DNA from: Neoechinorhynchus agilis
Taxonomy: Eukaryota; Acanthocephala
Length of the DNA stretch: 64,000 bases
Direction of reading: 5' to 3'
Assembly: GCA_051530055.1 (NCBI GenBank)
Contig: CM121341.1
Location: forward strand, 9,858,001-9,922,000
Shown: positions 45,766 to 56,396 of the stretch, piece by piece
How positions within the stretch are numbered: position 1 is the stretch's first letter
How the letters are laid out: every line of letters begins with the position of its first letter
Program-made: the position numbers and the translations under genes
The notes under the pieces: generated by a model
Seen by the model: the letters and a program-made list of their open reading frames with translations, nothing else
Database searches by the model: none
What the model was told of the DNA's origin: nothing

Positions 45766-46228
45766 ATGGCCCGCAGCAAATCCAATGATTCAAAATTTTG
45801 TGATATATTGCGACATCCAATGTTAATCTCCAATGAAAATTGCACAAATTATACCGCAAATAGTTCATGCGATAATCGCACTACTTCGAGTGTTACAAAA
45901 ACCTTGAAAATATATCCAATTTACGATGCGAGTTCAGCAAAGACGCGGAGTATTTCGTGCGCTTGCAAACCTACTGATTCGGAGCAATACGTTTTTTGAA
46001 ATTATGAACTGTTTCCGGAATTGTCTATGTCTACAATGCGTTCGTTCGTCGTTTGAGGAGGAGGATAAATATACTTGCCCAATTTGCCGGTGAATCCCGG
46101 ATTCTATTTTCGACAGTATTTTGTGGCCCTCAAAAGAGAATGAACGATCGGCTTTAATAAAGGTCTTGCATGAAATCGATGTGGAAAATCAAAAAGTTGA
46201 CGGTAAAATCAATGCAGAAGCTTTTTGA
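45766..46228 (+). pseudogene. RING-finger protein gene, apparently broken
   Basis: From the ATG at 45766 a frame with plausible protein (MARSKSNDSKFCDILRHPML...RSISCACKPTDSEQYVF) stops at a run of six T (about 45992-45997). One frame over, the protein continues as EIMNCFRNCLCLQCVRSSFE and EEDKYTCPICR, the C-terminal half of a RING finger (C..C...CPIC). An in-frame TGA at 46091-46093 follows, and the same frame goes on as DSIFDSILWPSKENERSALI, ending INAEAF. Excising 46090-46116 (GTGAAT...CGACAG, 27 nt) would remove the TGA, but that is very short for an intron here. Most likely a young pseudogene; a spliced gene is the alternative. Also possible is an acceptor at 45936 (gttcag). Confidence 0.5.
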
Positions 46229-47149
46229 GGTGATAAAAGTTGCCATGGATAAAAGTAAATACGTTAAATTGAACTTCGTCCTCTCTATTTCGGAACTGAT
46301 ACAAGGATCTTTCCTGATTTATCATTCACGTCAATGATTGGAACTTTCCTAGTATGAGATTGGTGATTTTGTACAATTAGCCGTGAGCAGTCGAAGAGGT
46401 AGGAACATATATTCATTTTTGGAGCTGAGGTGGAAATATGAAGCCAGAGATAACAATGAAGCCTATAATTTGCGCTTAAAATTTTTCATAAATTAACAGA
46501 GATCTTGAAACATCAATTATTTATCTTTGCATTATTTCCTGATTTTCTACTACATTAAAAAAGACTATTTTTCTTCTGATTGGTGTATAAGTTAAGTGAT
46601 TGGCGTCAAGTAGCGCAAAATCAGAATTTTTGTCCTATCTGAATCAAAATAAAAAGTTTGAAAACGTTGACGATATTCTAATACCAACTTATGGTAGCGG
46701 TTTTGAAAAATTAAAACTTGGATGTTTAAATGTTGAGCGGATAGACGCAGTCTTATCATAAATTTGCGAAGGACATTCGACACGTTGCAACAAAACCTTA
46801 ATTTATCCACAATAGAAATCGAATAATTTTAAAGGGCTTATACATCTTTCTTGAAAAATTGAACGTTCCAAATTTTATTTTTGTTTCCATTTTCAAAGAA
46901 ACACATTAAATCGACTCGCACTTGCTTGAATCAATTCAATTTCTCAATGTCTTACGCTCATAATTTTATTTATAGCAGTTAAAGAGCGCGTTTGGTCGAC
47001 AACAACGGAATAAAATGTTTAACTACTGATCGCAGCAATGAGCGGGTTTTAATATTGCACAAACGTATCTCAAAAAAACGACGTATCACATGTTTGCAGC
47101 GCGTAGTTTTGCTGTTGATAAAAATTGCGCTCAGCAAAAAAAACCTTTT
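46229..47149. other. Region without recognised genes
   Basis: Short AT-rich frames only. A plus frame opening near 46992 leads into the LINE ORF1 remnant that follows, but I cannot tell where the element begins. Confidence 0.4.
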
Positions 47150-48040
47150 AAAAGATCCGGATCCTCTGGATGATAGAGGAGGAGGTATGTATGAAGCTTT
47201 GGATGTGGATAAAGAGGAGGTAAGTGCGTGTGTATGTGAGACGGGAATCGGTCAATACGATCCTGCCGTTGTTTCCTCCATGTTGCGTGAATGTGAGACA
47301 GTTAGATCTTCCATAGATCATTCCACCTTTTTTCCCTCCCACATTTCCCCTTCACAATCCATGAAAGGTTTCAAACGACTTACCAGAAAAGAAGACCATA
47401 TTGTCAAAATTGTTAAGGAAGAATCGGGAGACCGTACCCCCTCATTCCTGACCAAGTCATTCTTCTCAAAGTTTCTTCTTCCTAAAGGTTACGCTTCAAA
47501 AAGAACTACAATTTAAAAAGCTTTTTCAGCACCAAGTTTGCTTCCATATTGGGTAAAGAGTTATTCTTGAAAATGCTTAAAGAGCTACATATTAAGTGCG
47601 TTGATATGTCACGTAGAGTGACATTCCTTATGTATAACCCCCCACTGATCTTTCTCAGGAGGAATTTGCGGATATCCAAAAAGAATTCGGGATTTCTCCA
47701 ATAAAATATTTCAAAAGACATCCTAACTCTGAACCCCATGACCTAACGTGCTCAGCTCCTCTAAATATCGCTGAAAAATCCGTGGCTCTGGACTAGGGAT
47801 TAGATCGCACTGGGTCACTTTTTCTGCCCTTAAAGGGTCAATTTATGACTTTAACCTTATAATTTGTCAAAAATGCTCCCGCTGGGGTCATATGGCTTCT
47901 AATTGCTCACATAAAACTAGGTGCTTTCTATGTACTGGAAGTCATACAAAAAAGGAGTGTCCGGGAGAGTCGATAAAATATGCAAATTGCTCCGAATACC
48001 GGTCGTCATCCTGTTATCCTACTCTTCCTTAACTAGGTTT
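47150..48040 (+). mobile_element. LINE ORF1 remnant with zinc knuckles
   Basis: A frame to 47516 (DPDPLDDRGGGMYEALDVDK... KGYASKRTTI) is followed, after decayed sequence, by an intact-looking knuckle cluster at 47850-48000: CQKCSRWGHMASNC, CFLCTGSHTKKEC and a third CxxC-like motif. Three gag-like CCHC knuckles at the end of ORF1 are typical of Jockey, CR1 and I-clade LINEs. Multiple frame changes make it non-functional. No matching reverse transcriptase follows. A related knuckle fragment is at 60640-61020. Confidence 0.6.
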
Positions 48041-49252
48041 TTGTTTCATTCTTTACATCGTCCTTGGGCTCTGTCCTGACTCGGAATCATTGTGATTGAA
48101 TGGCTGTAAATCAAAAGGCGGGGGAAACGGACAGCAGCAAAAGTTGTCTTGTTGAAAAGGAGTTCCTTGTTAGGGTGTTTGTAGCTGCCGTTCAAAAAGG
48201 AGTTAATAAAAACAATGAAATCTACAAAGTACTGTTAGAGCTAAAAAAATATTGTATATTCTTCACAGAATCAGCTTGTAAATTGCATTAAATCGACTGA
48301 TTTCGCCAATTGTTCGCTATGATAACTTTTTATCAATTTATTAAAAAACCCTGAGTTTAAAAAGCTTTAAAGGAGCTGCGACGAACAGAACTCCCAAAAT
48401 GAACATTTCGATGTGGGCGTTTCGGTTAAAGTCGCGATGCGAAAGGAGCTATCCATCGGAATATAATGCCAAATCTTACTCCGTCAGAATTATTCAAATA
48501 TATTCGAAGTTTCAGAGGACTATAATTATATAGCTACGCCCAATTCCGATTGGATTTTAGTTGAATGCCGAAGATCCAGTGGAAATGCCGTCCGTTGTGA
48601 AGATGGCCCCGAATTGTAGAGGAAATTATAGAACTCATTAACTCTTCGCTGTTACACTCGCGTATCAATAAGGCAAAATATTTGCGAATAAGAGAAAAAA
48701 ACAATTGCTTGCGATCGCATGACTTGGTCGCTATGACAACTTTTGATCAATTTATTTAAATAAACCTTAGCTTTGAAAATTTCAAGGAAGCGACAAATAT
48801 AACTTCGGATTTCTCAGGATACCGTATTCTTGGGCATCCCAATCCTTCGTTGGGATGGGGGGGATTCTTTAAAACGAAGGATTTCTCGGGATGCCGCTAT
48901 AGTTGTGAATCCCAATCATTCGTTGAAAGATTCCTCAAAACGATGAATTTTTTGAGATATCGTCAAGCTAAAGGCATGAAATATTCGGTACAATTCTTCT
49001 ACCTTGAACTTCATGGACTAAGTCGATCAAGGCTTTTTTAACGGATTGAAGACTTTACTTGCATGTATTTAATAAATAAATTGTCTTTTGTAACTTCTAG
49101 ACCTCTGATTTTATGATTCGCATTATATCCGTGAAAACAATTGAATCAATCTTAATATTCCACCGTTATGACATTTTCAAAAAAATCATAAAAATTAATC
49201 ATTTGGCATATAAAAAACAGGGGTTGTAAAGAAATTATTCATTGTAGTTTCA
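48041..49252. other. Region without supported genes
   Basis: A 63-codon frame at 48100-48291 (VEKEFLVRVFVAAVQKGVNK) may continue the LINE ORF1 debris. At 48800-48960 a short sequence containing AACGAAGGATTTCTCGGGAT is repeated imperfectly with inverted pieces (CCCAATC(C/A)TTCGTTG). Nothing else seen. Confidence 0.35.
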
Positions 49253-49359
49253 GTTTCAATTAGCGATATTTGATAAGCAATTGACTGAAGAAGGCCAACG
49301 ATAGGACCGAAAATTTTCAATATAAACCTTTCTCTGAATCAAACATCGCTAATTGAAAC
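49253..49359. repeat. Second palindromic element with the same hammerhead-like core
   Basis: Arms 49253-49273 and 49339-49359 pair over 21 bases with one mismatch and are unrelated in sequence to the arms at 713-791. The interior again has CTGAAGA (49285-49291), 17 bases (AGGCC...GGACC) and GAAA (49309-49312). Confidence 0.6.
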
Positions 49360-49467
49360 GGAAAAAACAGAGGTTTTAAAAGTTTTTACATTTTGCAATC
49401 ACGTTTTTCATCATCAATACAAATTTCTCCTCGCGTTTTTTGACAATACAAAGAAACATTTAGGAGG

Positions 49468-49675
49468 ACCCGTGTACCTTTAAGTCCTCGTAAACACTCG
49501 AGTTCTGATTGGAAAATGAAACTGGCTATTGATTTTGGAGTGAATTGCGAGTCCAGGCGGGTGGTAATATCCGGTCGGGTTGGAAGGTCCGCTCTAGTGG
49601 TAATTGGCGTTTATTTCTTACAGGAGCGCTTGTAATGTTGGTATTTCCTATGGTTCATTTCTGGGCATGATTATG
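49468..49675 (+). repeat. Diverged dispersed repeat, copy 1
   Basis: About 210 bp related to 50655-50865. Shared blocks include GTACCTTTAAGTC, CACTCGAGTTCT and GGTTCATTTCT.G.CATGAT. The identity of the element is unknown; ends are not defined. Copy 1 runs up to the start of the orphan gene at 49693. Confidence 0.55.
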
Positions 49676-49692
49676 TGAAAGTGGGGAAAATT

Positions 49693-50265
49693 ATGTATCA
49701 AAGAATAACTTTAATTGAAATATTTCGTTTAATCACGCTGGACTTCTTCAGTCAATTATCTGAAAAGGAATTTGGAAAAATTCATGGCCTGATCTGTCCG
49801 AGTAATCGTGAAGGCCCAAGTGGTGCAGAAGAGCAACAAGAAGAAATTGATGCCATTCAATGGAACGTTGAAGAATTCATTCAAAGGTTAAAAAATGATG
49901 AATCCATTGTCTTCGGCGGTAAAGGGTTCATAACTGAGGTTACACCCGACGATGAAATCGAACTTGCAATCGAAGCAGCTCTTGCTTCAAACGAAACTTA
50001 CAAGTATGGCTTTTGCGTTGAATCCGATGGAAGCATAGTTCCGACTACAAATATTTAAATTCTCTTTGCTTGTTGACCGTTGTGTTTTCCTTTAACTACC
50101 ACTTTTTTTATTCAGATGATCGATAAAGGAAAAACTACTAAGACGCTTGTTGTTCACATTTCACGCTTGCCTGATTTTATTGAAAGAGAAGGCGCCCATC
50201 TCAGGGTGACCTATGTATGTTTCTGTACATTGATCTGGGTTGCTTTGTTGAGTTGCATTAGGCTT
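49693..50265 (+). CDS. Orphan acidic protein, probably two or three exons
   Basis: The ATG at 49693 opens a convincing frame: MYQRITLIEIFRLITLDFFS, EEQQEEIDAIQWNVEEFIQR, then EVTPDDEIELAIEAALASNE and YKYGFCVESDGSI. It can end at 50058 (121 residues). Alternatively it can splice at GTTCCG (50035) to ATTCAG|ATGATCGATAAAGG near 50115, adding MIDKGKTTKTLVVHISRLPD...HLRVTY before a GTATGT donor at 50215. Both downstream pieces read as protein. I do not recognise the family. Bases around the start resemble the hairpin arm 3' of the FoxO-like copies, so part of the 5' end may derive from a repeat. Confidence 0.5.
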
Positions 50266-50654
50266 GAAAGTTAAAGAAAAAACAGGGAGTTTATGGGAGA
50301 AATGAGCAGGGGTTTTGAAAAACTTTTAAACGCTAATTACGATGGGCAAATAAAGGTTACTTAATTCTTAAAGAAACATGTGGATTCCGATAATTGAGGT
50401 CTTTGTCTTATACGTTGGACCCAAATAAACCATGATTCCCGTATTTGTGTACTTGTACAAACGCCAAGCGCACAGTTGAATACGAATTATCCGCGTTTTA
50501 ACATTTTTACACCAATTCGTATCAAAAAGATGAACAAATCAAAAAGACGCCTACAACTGAACGGCCAACATTGGTCAAACACTAAAGAATGAAAAACTAG
50601 GAAATTAGGCGATTAAGAATTAATAATAACACATTTTTTTGTTCAAAGCAGAAA

Positions 50655-50865
50655 AACCATGTACCTTTAAGTCATCGTGAGCACTCGAGTTCTTATTTGT
50701 TAAATGAATGCGGTTCTTCACCTTGTAGTGGATTACGGGTTCGTTCTGGTGGGAATATCCCATCGGGGGATGTCCGATCTGGTGGAGATTCGCGGATATT
50801 GTTCGCAGAAGAGCTTGTGAGGTTGGGTCTTTCCTCAGGTTCATTTCTAGTCATGATATCCGCGA
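50655..50865 (+). repeat. Diverged dispersed repeat, copy 2
   Basis: Counterpart of 49468-49675 with many substitutions and indels. It contains a frame with RSGG repeats (SGLRVRSGGNIPSGDVRSGG) that may be chance. The surrounding 50270-51165 holds no supported gene. Confidence 0.5.
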
Positions 50866-51169
50866 AGATTGAGCAGTGTTGTGAAGGGAGCTGAAGTGGA
50901 CGGGGTCCGATGTATTGGAGGATTTAATGAATCGGGATTTCGATTGTTGTGTTCATGTTAAAAGGGGAATAGAATGTGGTAAAAATTGTAGTAATAGAGA
51001 AGATAGGCGTTTTAATTGTTTGATGAAATTCTATTAAGGAATTAAGTGAGCGGGGGAAAATCACGAGCCCATAGTGAATTTAAAACTCGATGCCGCATTC
51101 ACTGTAAAACTTTATTTAAAATCTGTACAAGTTCACCAGTTTCTTGAATATCGCCTTATACAACTTTTT

Positions 51170-51235
51170 ATTGTTTGTACGGATCGAAGTTATATTCGTT
51201 GAGCATTATCGCCCAACGCACTAACGGGTTTTTTT
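51170..51235 (-). mobile_element. Small Ty3/mdg4-type fossil fragment
   Basis: About 60 bases (ATTATCGCCCAACGCACTAAC and neighbours) match the minus-strand RNase H-region fossil at about 53110-53175. It lies directly left of FoxO-like copy 2. Broken fragment. Confidence 0.65.
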
Positions 51236-51245
51236 AAATTCGTCA

Positions 51246-52855
51246 GAAATATGTTTCTTAGGAATACGCGTGGGACTTGTTCAAAATTACTTGTAAGTTT
51301 TCTACTATCTAAACCCGTTTTCCCACGCATTTATCTCGCCCTCATCAAAACAAACTATAGACAGCATATCTACTCCAAGAAAGACCGAAAGTAGTCTTTT
51401 TATATGAGGGAAATGGACTCAAATGACTTCAAAAAAAGCTGATATTCTCATCATCACTAAGTCCAATTATCACACTTAAACATAGTTTCCGTGTATTTCA
51501 CATTGACTAATAAAACCGATAAATAAACGAGAAATGTTAAAAAAATTCTAGCTTGTATATGGCAACATGAGCTCAAACTTCCAGTAATCATTTACTGTTC
51601 GAATCAAATAAATTTTCCAAATTGTGGGTAAGCAACAACTAGCTTGCTACCTTCTACCCCTTGCTTTTCACCTTGTAGCATCTCCTATGATAAAGGCAAA
51701 CCAATACACATTGGTGCTCTATATACAAAATATTGTTCCTGGCTCCTAACACCAAACCAATGAGTCAGGAGAGGGTGACAACCGAACAGAATCAATCGGA
51801 TAACCAACGAGCCCGAAGGTCCAATCCATGGGGCCAGTTATCATATGAGGATTTAATAGTAGCAGCCATCAATAGTAGTACCGAAGAACAATTGTCAACA
51901 AAGCAAATCTGCAAATATTTATGTGATAATTTTCCGTATTTTGCAGAGCGTAGAAAAGGTGCAATTGCAAAAAATTGGAAGGTAGCAAAACGATGTTATA
52001 AGAAAACGTTTTCATTGTAATTCATTTTTAGACTTCAGTAAGACATAAGTTGTCCGGTTCCCGTAGATTTATCCGAGTGCCAATTCCGAACAAACCGAAA
52101 ATATCTCATTGGCGAATTGATAAAAATTACAGAAGATACCAAGGAAGGCAAAAGAACAGAAATCCTACAAGAACGGATCAGCAAGCTTCCAGAGTTGGGC
52201 ATAACCATACAATAGTACGAAATTGGCCATCTCCTCCACTTCGTATAAAACGGCCAAGACCGGACGAAGGACAAGCGCCAATAGTTCCGCCTCCGACCAG
52301 AATAATACGACCATGCAGTTCGTCCGGTCTTATTGTTCGGCGGTTGAGTCCTCAAGAAATCGAAGACCAAACATTGCGAAAACAAGATGATGCAGTATCT
52401 AAAAGTAGTGGTGTTGGTGGTGGTACAGGAGATGATTCGGATGACAACTCAGGTTCGTCGTCTGAAAGTGGCAACAGCGTTCACAATAGACCATCTTCTC
52501 AAGCCAATAGAACCGAACAAAATGAGAGCACATTGATGAATCGAGAATCGCCGCCACATTATGAAGCGTTAAATAGCTGGGTGGACGAAAATGGAGTTGC
52601 TCATTCCTCCACGTACTCACCGCGTGATCCATATTATATGGACGACAACTAGAATAAATTATAGTCATTATAGGTTTACAATAAACGGAGGGAGGGGAGC
52701 TCTCGAAACAAAGAATCATTGTGGTCAAATGAAATGGGGAAAAATAATATATCAAAGACTGACTTTAAAAAGTAAAGTGTAATTGGACGAAATAGTTCAA
52801 GGTCAGTCTTTGATATAGAATTTTTTCCATGGATATGATCGGTTTCAAGGCACCA
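51246..52855 (+). repeat. 1.6-kb segmental duplication, copy 2 (FoxO-like)
   Basis: Partner of 41847-43450. Here the segment sits between two pieces of Ty3/mdg4-type fossil sequence, both in minus orientation. The two windows differ by scattered single-base changes and by a short indel at 51536-51555 (poly-T/A region). Confidence 0.95.
51760..52652 (+). CDS. FoxO-like forkhead transcription factor (intact copy)
   Basis: Exon 1 51760-51981, a 50-nt intron (GTAGCA...TTTTTAG), exon 2 52032-52652, 280 residues. The forkhead domain (about residues 20-115) reads NPWGQLSYEDLIVAAINSS, LSTKQICKYLCDNFPYF, AKNWK | TSVRHKLSGSRRFIRV and HWRID. NxWGxLSYxDLI is the FoxO-class signature (human NAWGNLSYADLI), and WKxSxRHxLSxxxxFIRV is helix 3 plus wing 1. 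The splice falls inside helix 3. After the domain is a basic patch (RRYQGRQKNRNPTR) whose KNRNPT resembles, but does not match, the RxRxxS/T AKT site. The C-terminus is Ser/Gly-rich and acidic. At 280 residues it is much shorter than FoxO/DAF-16 (about 500), without the usual N-terminal AKT site. The ORF extends 9 codons upstream of this ATG. Confidence 0.85.
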
Positions 52856-52879
52856 TTTGTCATGTTTTACCGGTTCCAG

Positions 52880-53582
52880 TATGCGTCATCAACTCTGTCC
52901 ATTTTAGATGACCAGCCGTATTTCAATTGCCGCCGCAGCTTTTTGAACGTCCGATCCTGCTTAGTTGCTAACTCGAGCGTTTTGCGCGACAGCTATATCT
53001 CCTCAACGCGTTGTTGGTGATTTGCAGCTAGTATCTTAACATCTACTGAATTCACAATAAATTTCTTCTGATCGTTCGGTAACCTCGATAAGCAGTCAGC
53101 ATACAAATTTGTTTTGCCTTTAACGTATCTTATATCGAAATTGTATTCGTTTAGCATTATCGCCCAACGCACTAACCTTCCGTAGGTCATCTTGCTGATA
53201 TCCCTCTGGTACCCGAATATGTGCTTTAACGGTTGGTGATCAGTTTCTAGCATTTTATGTCGCCCATAAAGGTATTTATGAAAACGCTTGATTGCGTGCA
53301 CGATGGCTAAGGCTTCTTTGTCTATGGTAGCATATCGCACTTCCGTGGGATTAAGTTTTCGTGACGTCAACATGATTGGCGCTTCCCTGGGCCCCTGACC
53401 ATTGGCTTGAATTAAGGCGGCTCCAATACCATAGTCACTTGCATCGCACGCCAAAATTAGTGGTTTCTTTTCGTCATATAATTTTAAAGAAATGTGATTC
53501 GCGGTAGCTTCCTTGACGCGCTCGAACACCGCTGTCTGCTCCTTCCGCCATATCCAAACAGCTTTAGTCTTTATCAAATCAT
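52880..53582 (-). mobile_element. Ty3/mdg4-type LTR element fossil: RNase H region of pol
   Basis: On the minus strand about 195 codons show the RNase H domain and connection: LACDASDYGIGAAL, TSRKLNPTEVRYATIDKEAL, ETDHQPLKHIF and RYVKGKTNLYADCLSRL. This is the Ty3/mdg4 arrangement. Reverse transcriptase, integrase core and LTRs are absent here, and repeat copy A abuts it at 53584. It is a broken fragment; the well-kept domain suggests moderate age. Confidence 0.9.
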
Positions 53583-53583
53583 T

Positions 53584-54560
53584 GGCCGAATAATATGTCC
53601 TATATAGAAGACGGAAAAAATTGACTGAATCTCCTACTGCTTGGAAAAACCAATTAGGTTACCATTAAATAGAATAATGCAATGGATTATTTATTTTTGT
53701 CATAAATTGTCACAGATGGAAAAATGTAACAAAAATAAGAAATGTTAACTTAATTCGGTGTTACCGTGGATGCTAGCGGTCGACCTAAAGATTCCGTAGG
53801 ATCGAATAATTCGAGTGCACAATAGTCCAGAAGATGAGATGGGCTAGGCGATGGAAACTGATTTTTAAGGAATTTTTAAAAACGATTCGAAGGCACCGTG
53901 GGAGCATGCCAGAAAATGAACAAAAACAATCTATAAGGCTTGGACGGTTCCATTTACGTTGTATGAAGCGCTGGCGAAGGAAAAATGAGGCTGGGTTCCA
54001 AAGTTCTAGGAAGTAATGCTCAAACTCTAGTCTTTTTTCTCTATGAAGTCCTTTGGCGACTAATTAAACTCTTTCTGAAATCGTGGAGATTGCGAAGATC
54101 TTGGGGAGTCTAGAAAAAGACGCACCGACATCCACAATTTATACCGCTGTTTTAATTAATGTACAAGTATTCTACACCGCTGGATTCTTAGTTAAGAAAT
54201 TTTCGAAGTTAAATCGCTTTTAGGAATTGCAGTTATCTGCTGATTGTCGATAATCTGCTATTCTGGAAATTGTTGAGTGATTATAAAAACATCTCTAGGA
54301 CGTTTATTAAGAAAACAAGTCTCATAAATAGAGAAATGCGAATAACTCAGGAAATATTGCAGCTATCCAAAATCTGAAAACATGTTTGGAATAAGCTCGT
54401 CAAGAAACTCGATTTTACAGTTGAAGAGCGATTCAAACTCTAGTCTTTTTTCTCTATGAAGTCCTTTGGCGACTAATTAAACTCTTGAGAAGGCGAGATT
54501 ACCTCGCGAAATATTTCAAATAAATCAAAAATGTTATGACCGGGATTATTTTCACCAAAA
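53584..54560 (+). repeat. Dispersed repeat family, copy A
   Basis: Starts GGCCGAATAATATGTCC and ends ATTATTTTCACCAAA; related to 61160-62412 (copy B) and 63071-63500 (copy C). It contains a partial internal duplication of period about 412 bp (CTCTAGTCTTTTTTCTC at 54025 and 54438). Two frames within look coding: 53834-54016 plus (MRWARRWKLIFKEFLK, RWRRKNEAGFQSSRK) and a segment near 54075-54225 reading LEKDAPTSTIYTAVLINVQV then FYTAGFLVKK, conserved in all three copies. It may be a composite of captured host exons. No terminal inverted repeats found. Confidence 0.85.
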
Positions 54561-54905
54561 GTATACATTGATTAAACCGAAGGATTTTCTGTCGATAATT
54601 ATTATAATAATGGGGAAATTGGGGAACGTGATCATTTCTGGAATATTACGGGAAATATGTTTCGAAGTTTCATTGTGGAAATAACCAAAATGACTAACCT
54701 CATTAAATGCGTGGGTTCGCATAGCGACATCAACGTTCCCGGTCGTAGCTTCAACCGCCTTCATATTACGGATAAAGGAGTCAACGTCTCGATGGACGTA
54801 GCCATTCGAATCGTTAGGTCGGCGAGCGGAAACCGCTATCTTCTGATTATAATCTTTACGTTCTTTAACCCGCACGAATCTGCCTTTAAGTTCATCATAC
54901 GCCAT
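54552..54905 (-). CDS. Unidentified basic protein, first exon
   Basis: From the ATG at 54905 the minus frame reads MAYDELKGRFVRVKERKDYN, QKIAVSARRPNDSN, GYVHRDVDSFIRNMKAVEAT and MRTHAFNE, then a GTTAGT donor at about 54697. The reading frame past the donor (ending in IIIIII and KSFGLINVYFW) looks non-coding. The next exon is unclear; one acceptor choice ends the protein after one more residue. Downstream is repeat copy A, which may have displaced the 3' exons. Family not recognised. Divergent from the gene at 55062, 156 bp away. Confidence 0.45.
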   Translation of the reverse strand: MAYDELKGRFVRVKERKDYNQKIAVSARRPNDSNGYVHRDVDSFIRNMKAVEATTGNVDVAMRTHAFNEVSHFGYFHNETSKHISRNIPEMITFPNFPIIIIIIDRKSFGLINVYFW

Positions 54906-55061
54906 AGATGCAGAGGCGATTTCGAATTTTGAACAAATTTATATCTCTACTTTTCGAGAAAAGGTAGCCATGGTTACTATTTGGCAATCATCAATTGGGT
55001 ATACAATGATACTTTTCAATAAGCAACTAACATTACCAGGGTTTATTCAAAGCTGAAGCCA

Positions 55062-55304
55062 ATGGTGCAATTAAAGAAAATATTAAGTCAAAAAGGAGTT
55101 CTTGGAAGTCTTGGAATTTCGTTTGTTGTAACGGTTTTTTCCATATACACCGAAGCGTATCTTTTAGGACCCGAATGGATTCCCGACTTCTTTGTCGTTT
55201 TAATCGCAATTCCGATTATCCAGACATTACTTGAAATGCTGAATTGTGATATTCGTGAGGCAATCGACCAAGTTATTGATAAGATTGACTTATTTCTTCA
55301 CTGA
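55062..55304 (+). CDS. Small two-pass membrane protein, unidentified
   Basis: 80 residues from the ATG at 55062: a basic start MVQLKKILSQKG, hydrophobic LGSLGISFVVTVFSIY, a loop TEAYLLGPEWIPD, hydrophobic FFVVLIAIPIIQTLLEML, and an acidic amphipathic end REAIDQVIDKIDLFL. It looks like a hairpin membrane protein. No family recognised. An upstream exon ending TTCAAAG is possible. Confidence 0.5.
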   Translation: MVQLKKILSQKGVLGSLGISFVVTVFSIYTEAYLLGPEWIPDFFVVLIAIPIIQTLLEMLNCDIREAIDQVIDKIDLFLH

Positions 55305-56396
55305 ATAAATAATTGTAAGCCGTTTTGATTTCATATTTCGAATCTACATTTACCAGCTGCGAACTTTTACAGGTTCACGTTTAGTCCGTGGTCTTTTTCG
55401 TTTCACTCCAAATACGTCAACCTTAATTTATAGCTGTTTGAATTTTTCCTAAGAATTACTGCTATAAACTCGAGTATATATTTTTCTTCAACCTTTTACC
55501 CTCATTATCTTCCAAAAATTTCTCTTGTTCTCGCATTGAATCGCACAATCGCGTGCTTCAATTAACTGAGACACAACTAATGCACAAGTGCAACCTTTTC
55601 GATTAAATTTCACGAATTAAAGACAAATCCTTATCATTCTGTCCAAGTATTCACATTTATCGAGGTATATTTCTTGGTATAGATTAACTTAAGTGATTAA
55701 TTGGATGCGTAGTGATTGTGAGGGCTTATAAACGAGGACTTAGCGGAAATATTCGAAGACGTCGAATGGGAGATGAGAACAACGAAGATCGGAATGCGCA
55801 TGTTTCATCGGTTTAAATACATATTTAAAAGTTGATATTGGGATTACGTCGTGAAAGTTCTCTGCGTTTAATAAGAAACTCGTTTCACTAAAGGTTTGAT
55901 TCTAAAGATTAAACGATGAATTTCTTACTAATTAATGGAAAAAATAATGCATTCGATTTTTGTTCAAAATTGTCATTGTAACGTTTTAACTGAGATTATG
56001 TTAATTTCTAAATCCTGCGATAGCGTTAGGAATTACTTAAGTGAATTTTATGTTTCTTCGTCATTATTTATACGCTCTCGAGAAGCCATGATAATATTAA
56101 TTATCAAAAGAGCATAGCGTCCAAATTGATTGATATTTTACAAGAACCCTAAAAATTACCTCCTCTTTCACCTGATAATTTTCTTAGAACAATCAAGAAC
56201 CGTAATATTCATTTGCGTTTGTGGGTGTATACTAATAGTGCGCTACTCGAAGTTATAAAAACGATTGAAAAATTGATTGTCGCAATAATTATTAACAACG
56301 ATTCATATTAACGGAACTCGAGATATGAGTATTATATTTTTCACTAATCCAAAATTATTAAGACAACTTGACCACAGAATGAAATCCACTCAAAAT
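55305..56396. other. Region without recognised genes
   Basis: AT-rich; a 60-codon frame at 55935-56117 is low-complexity. Nothing supported. Confidence 0.45.

Noticed and set aside
46090-46116. Selenocysteine at the in-frame TGA of the RING frame
   Set aside because: No SECIS-like element was recognised downstream, the residue follows CPICR rather than a redox motif, and the gene also has a frame change upstream.
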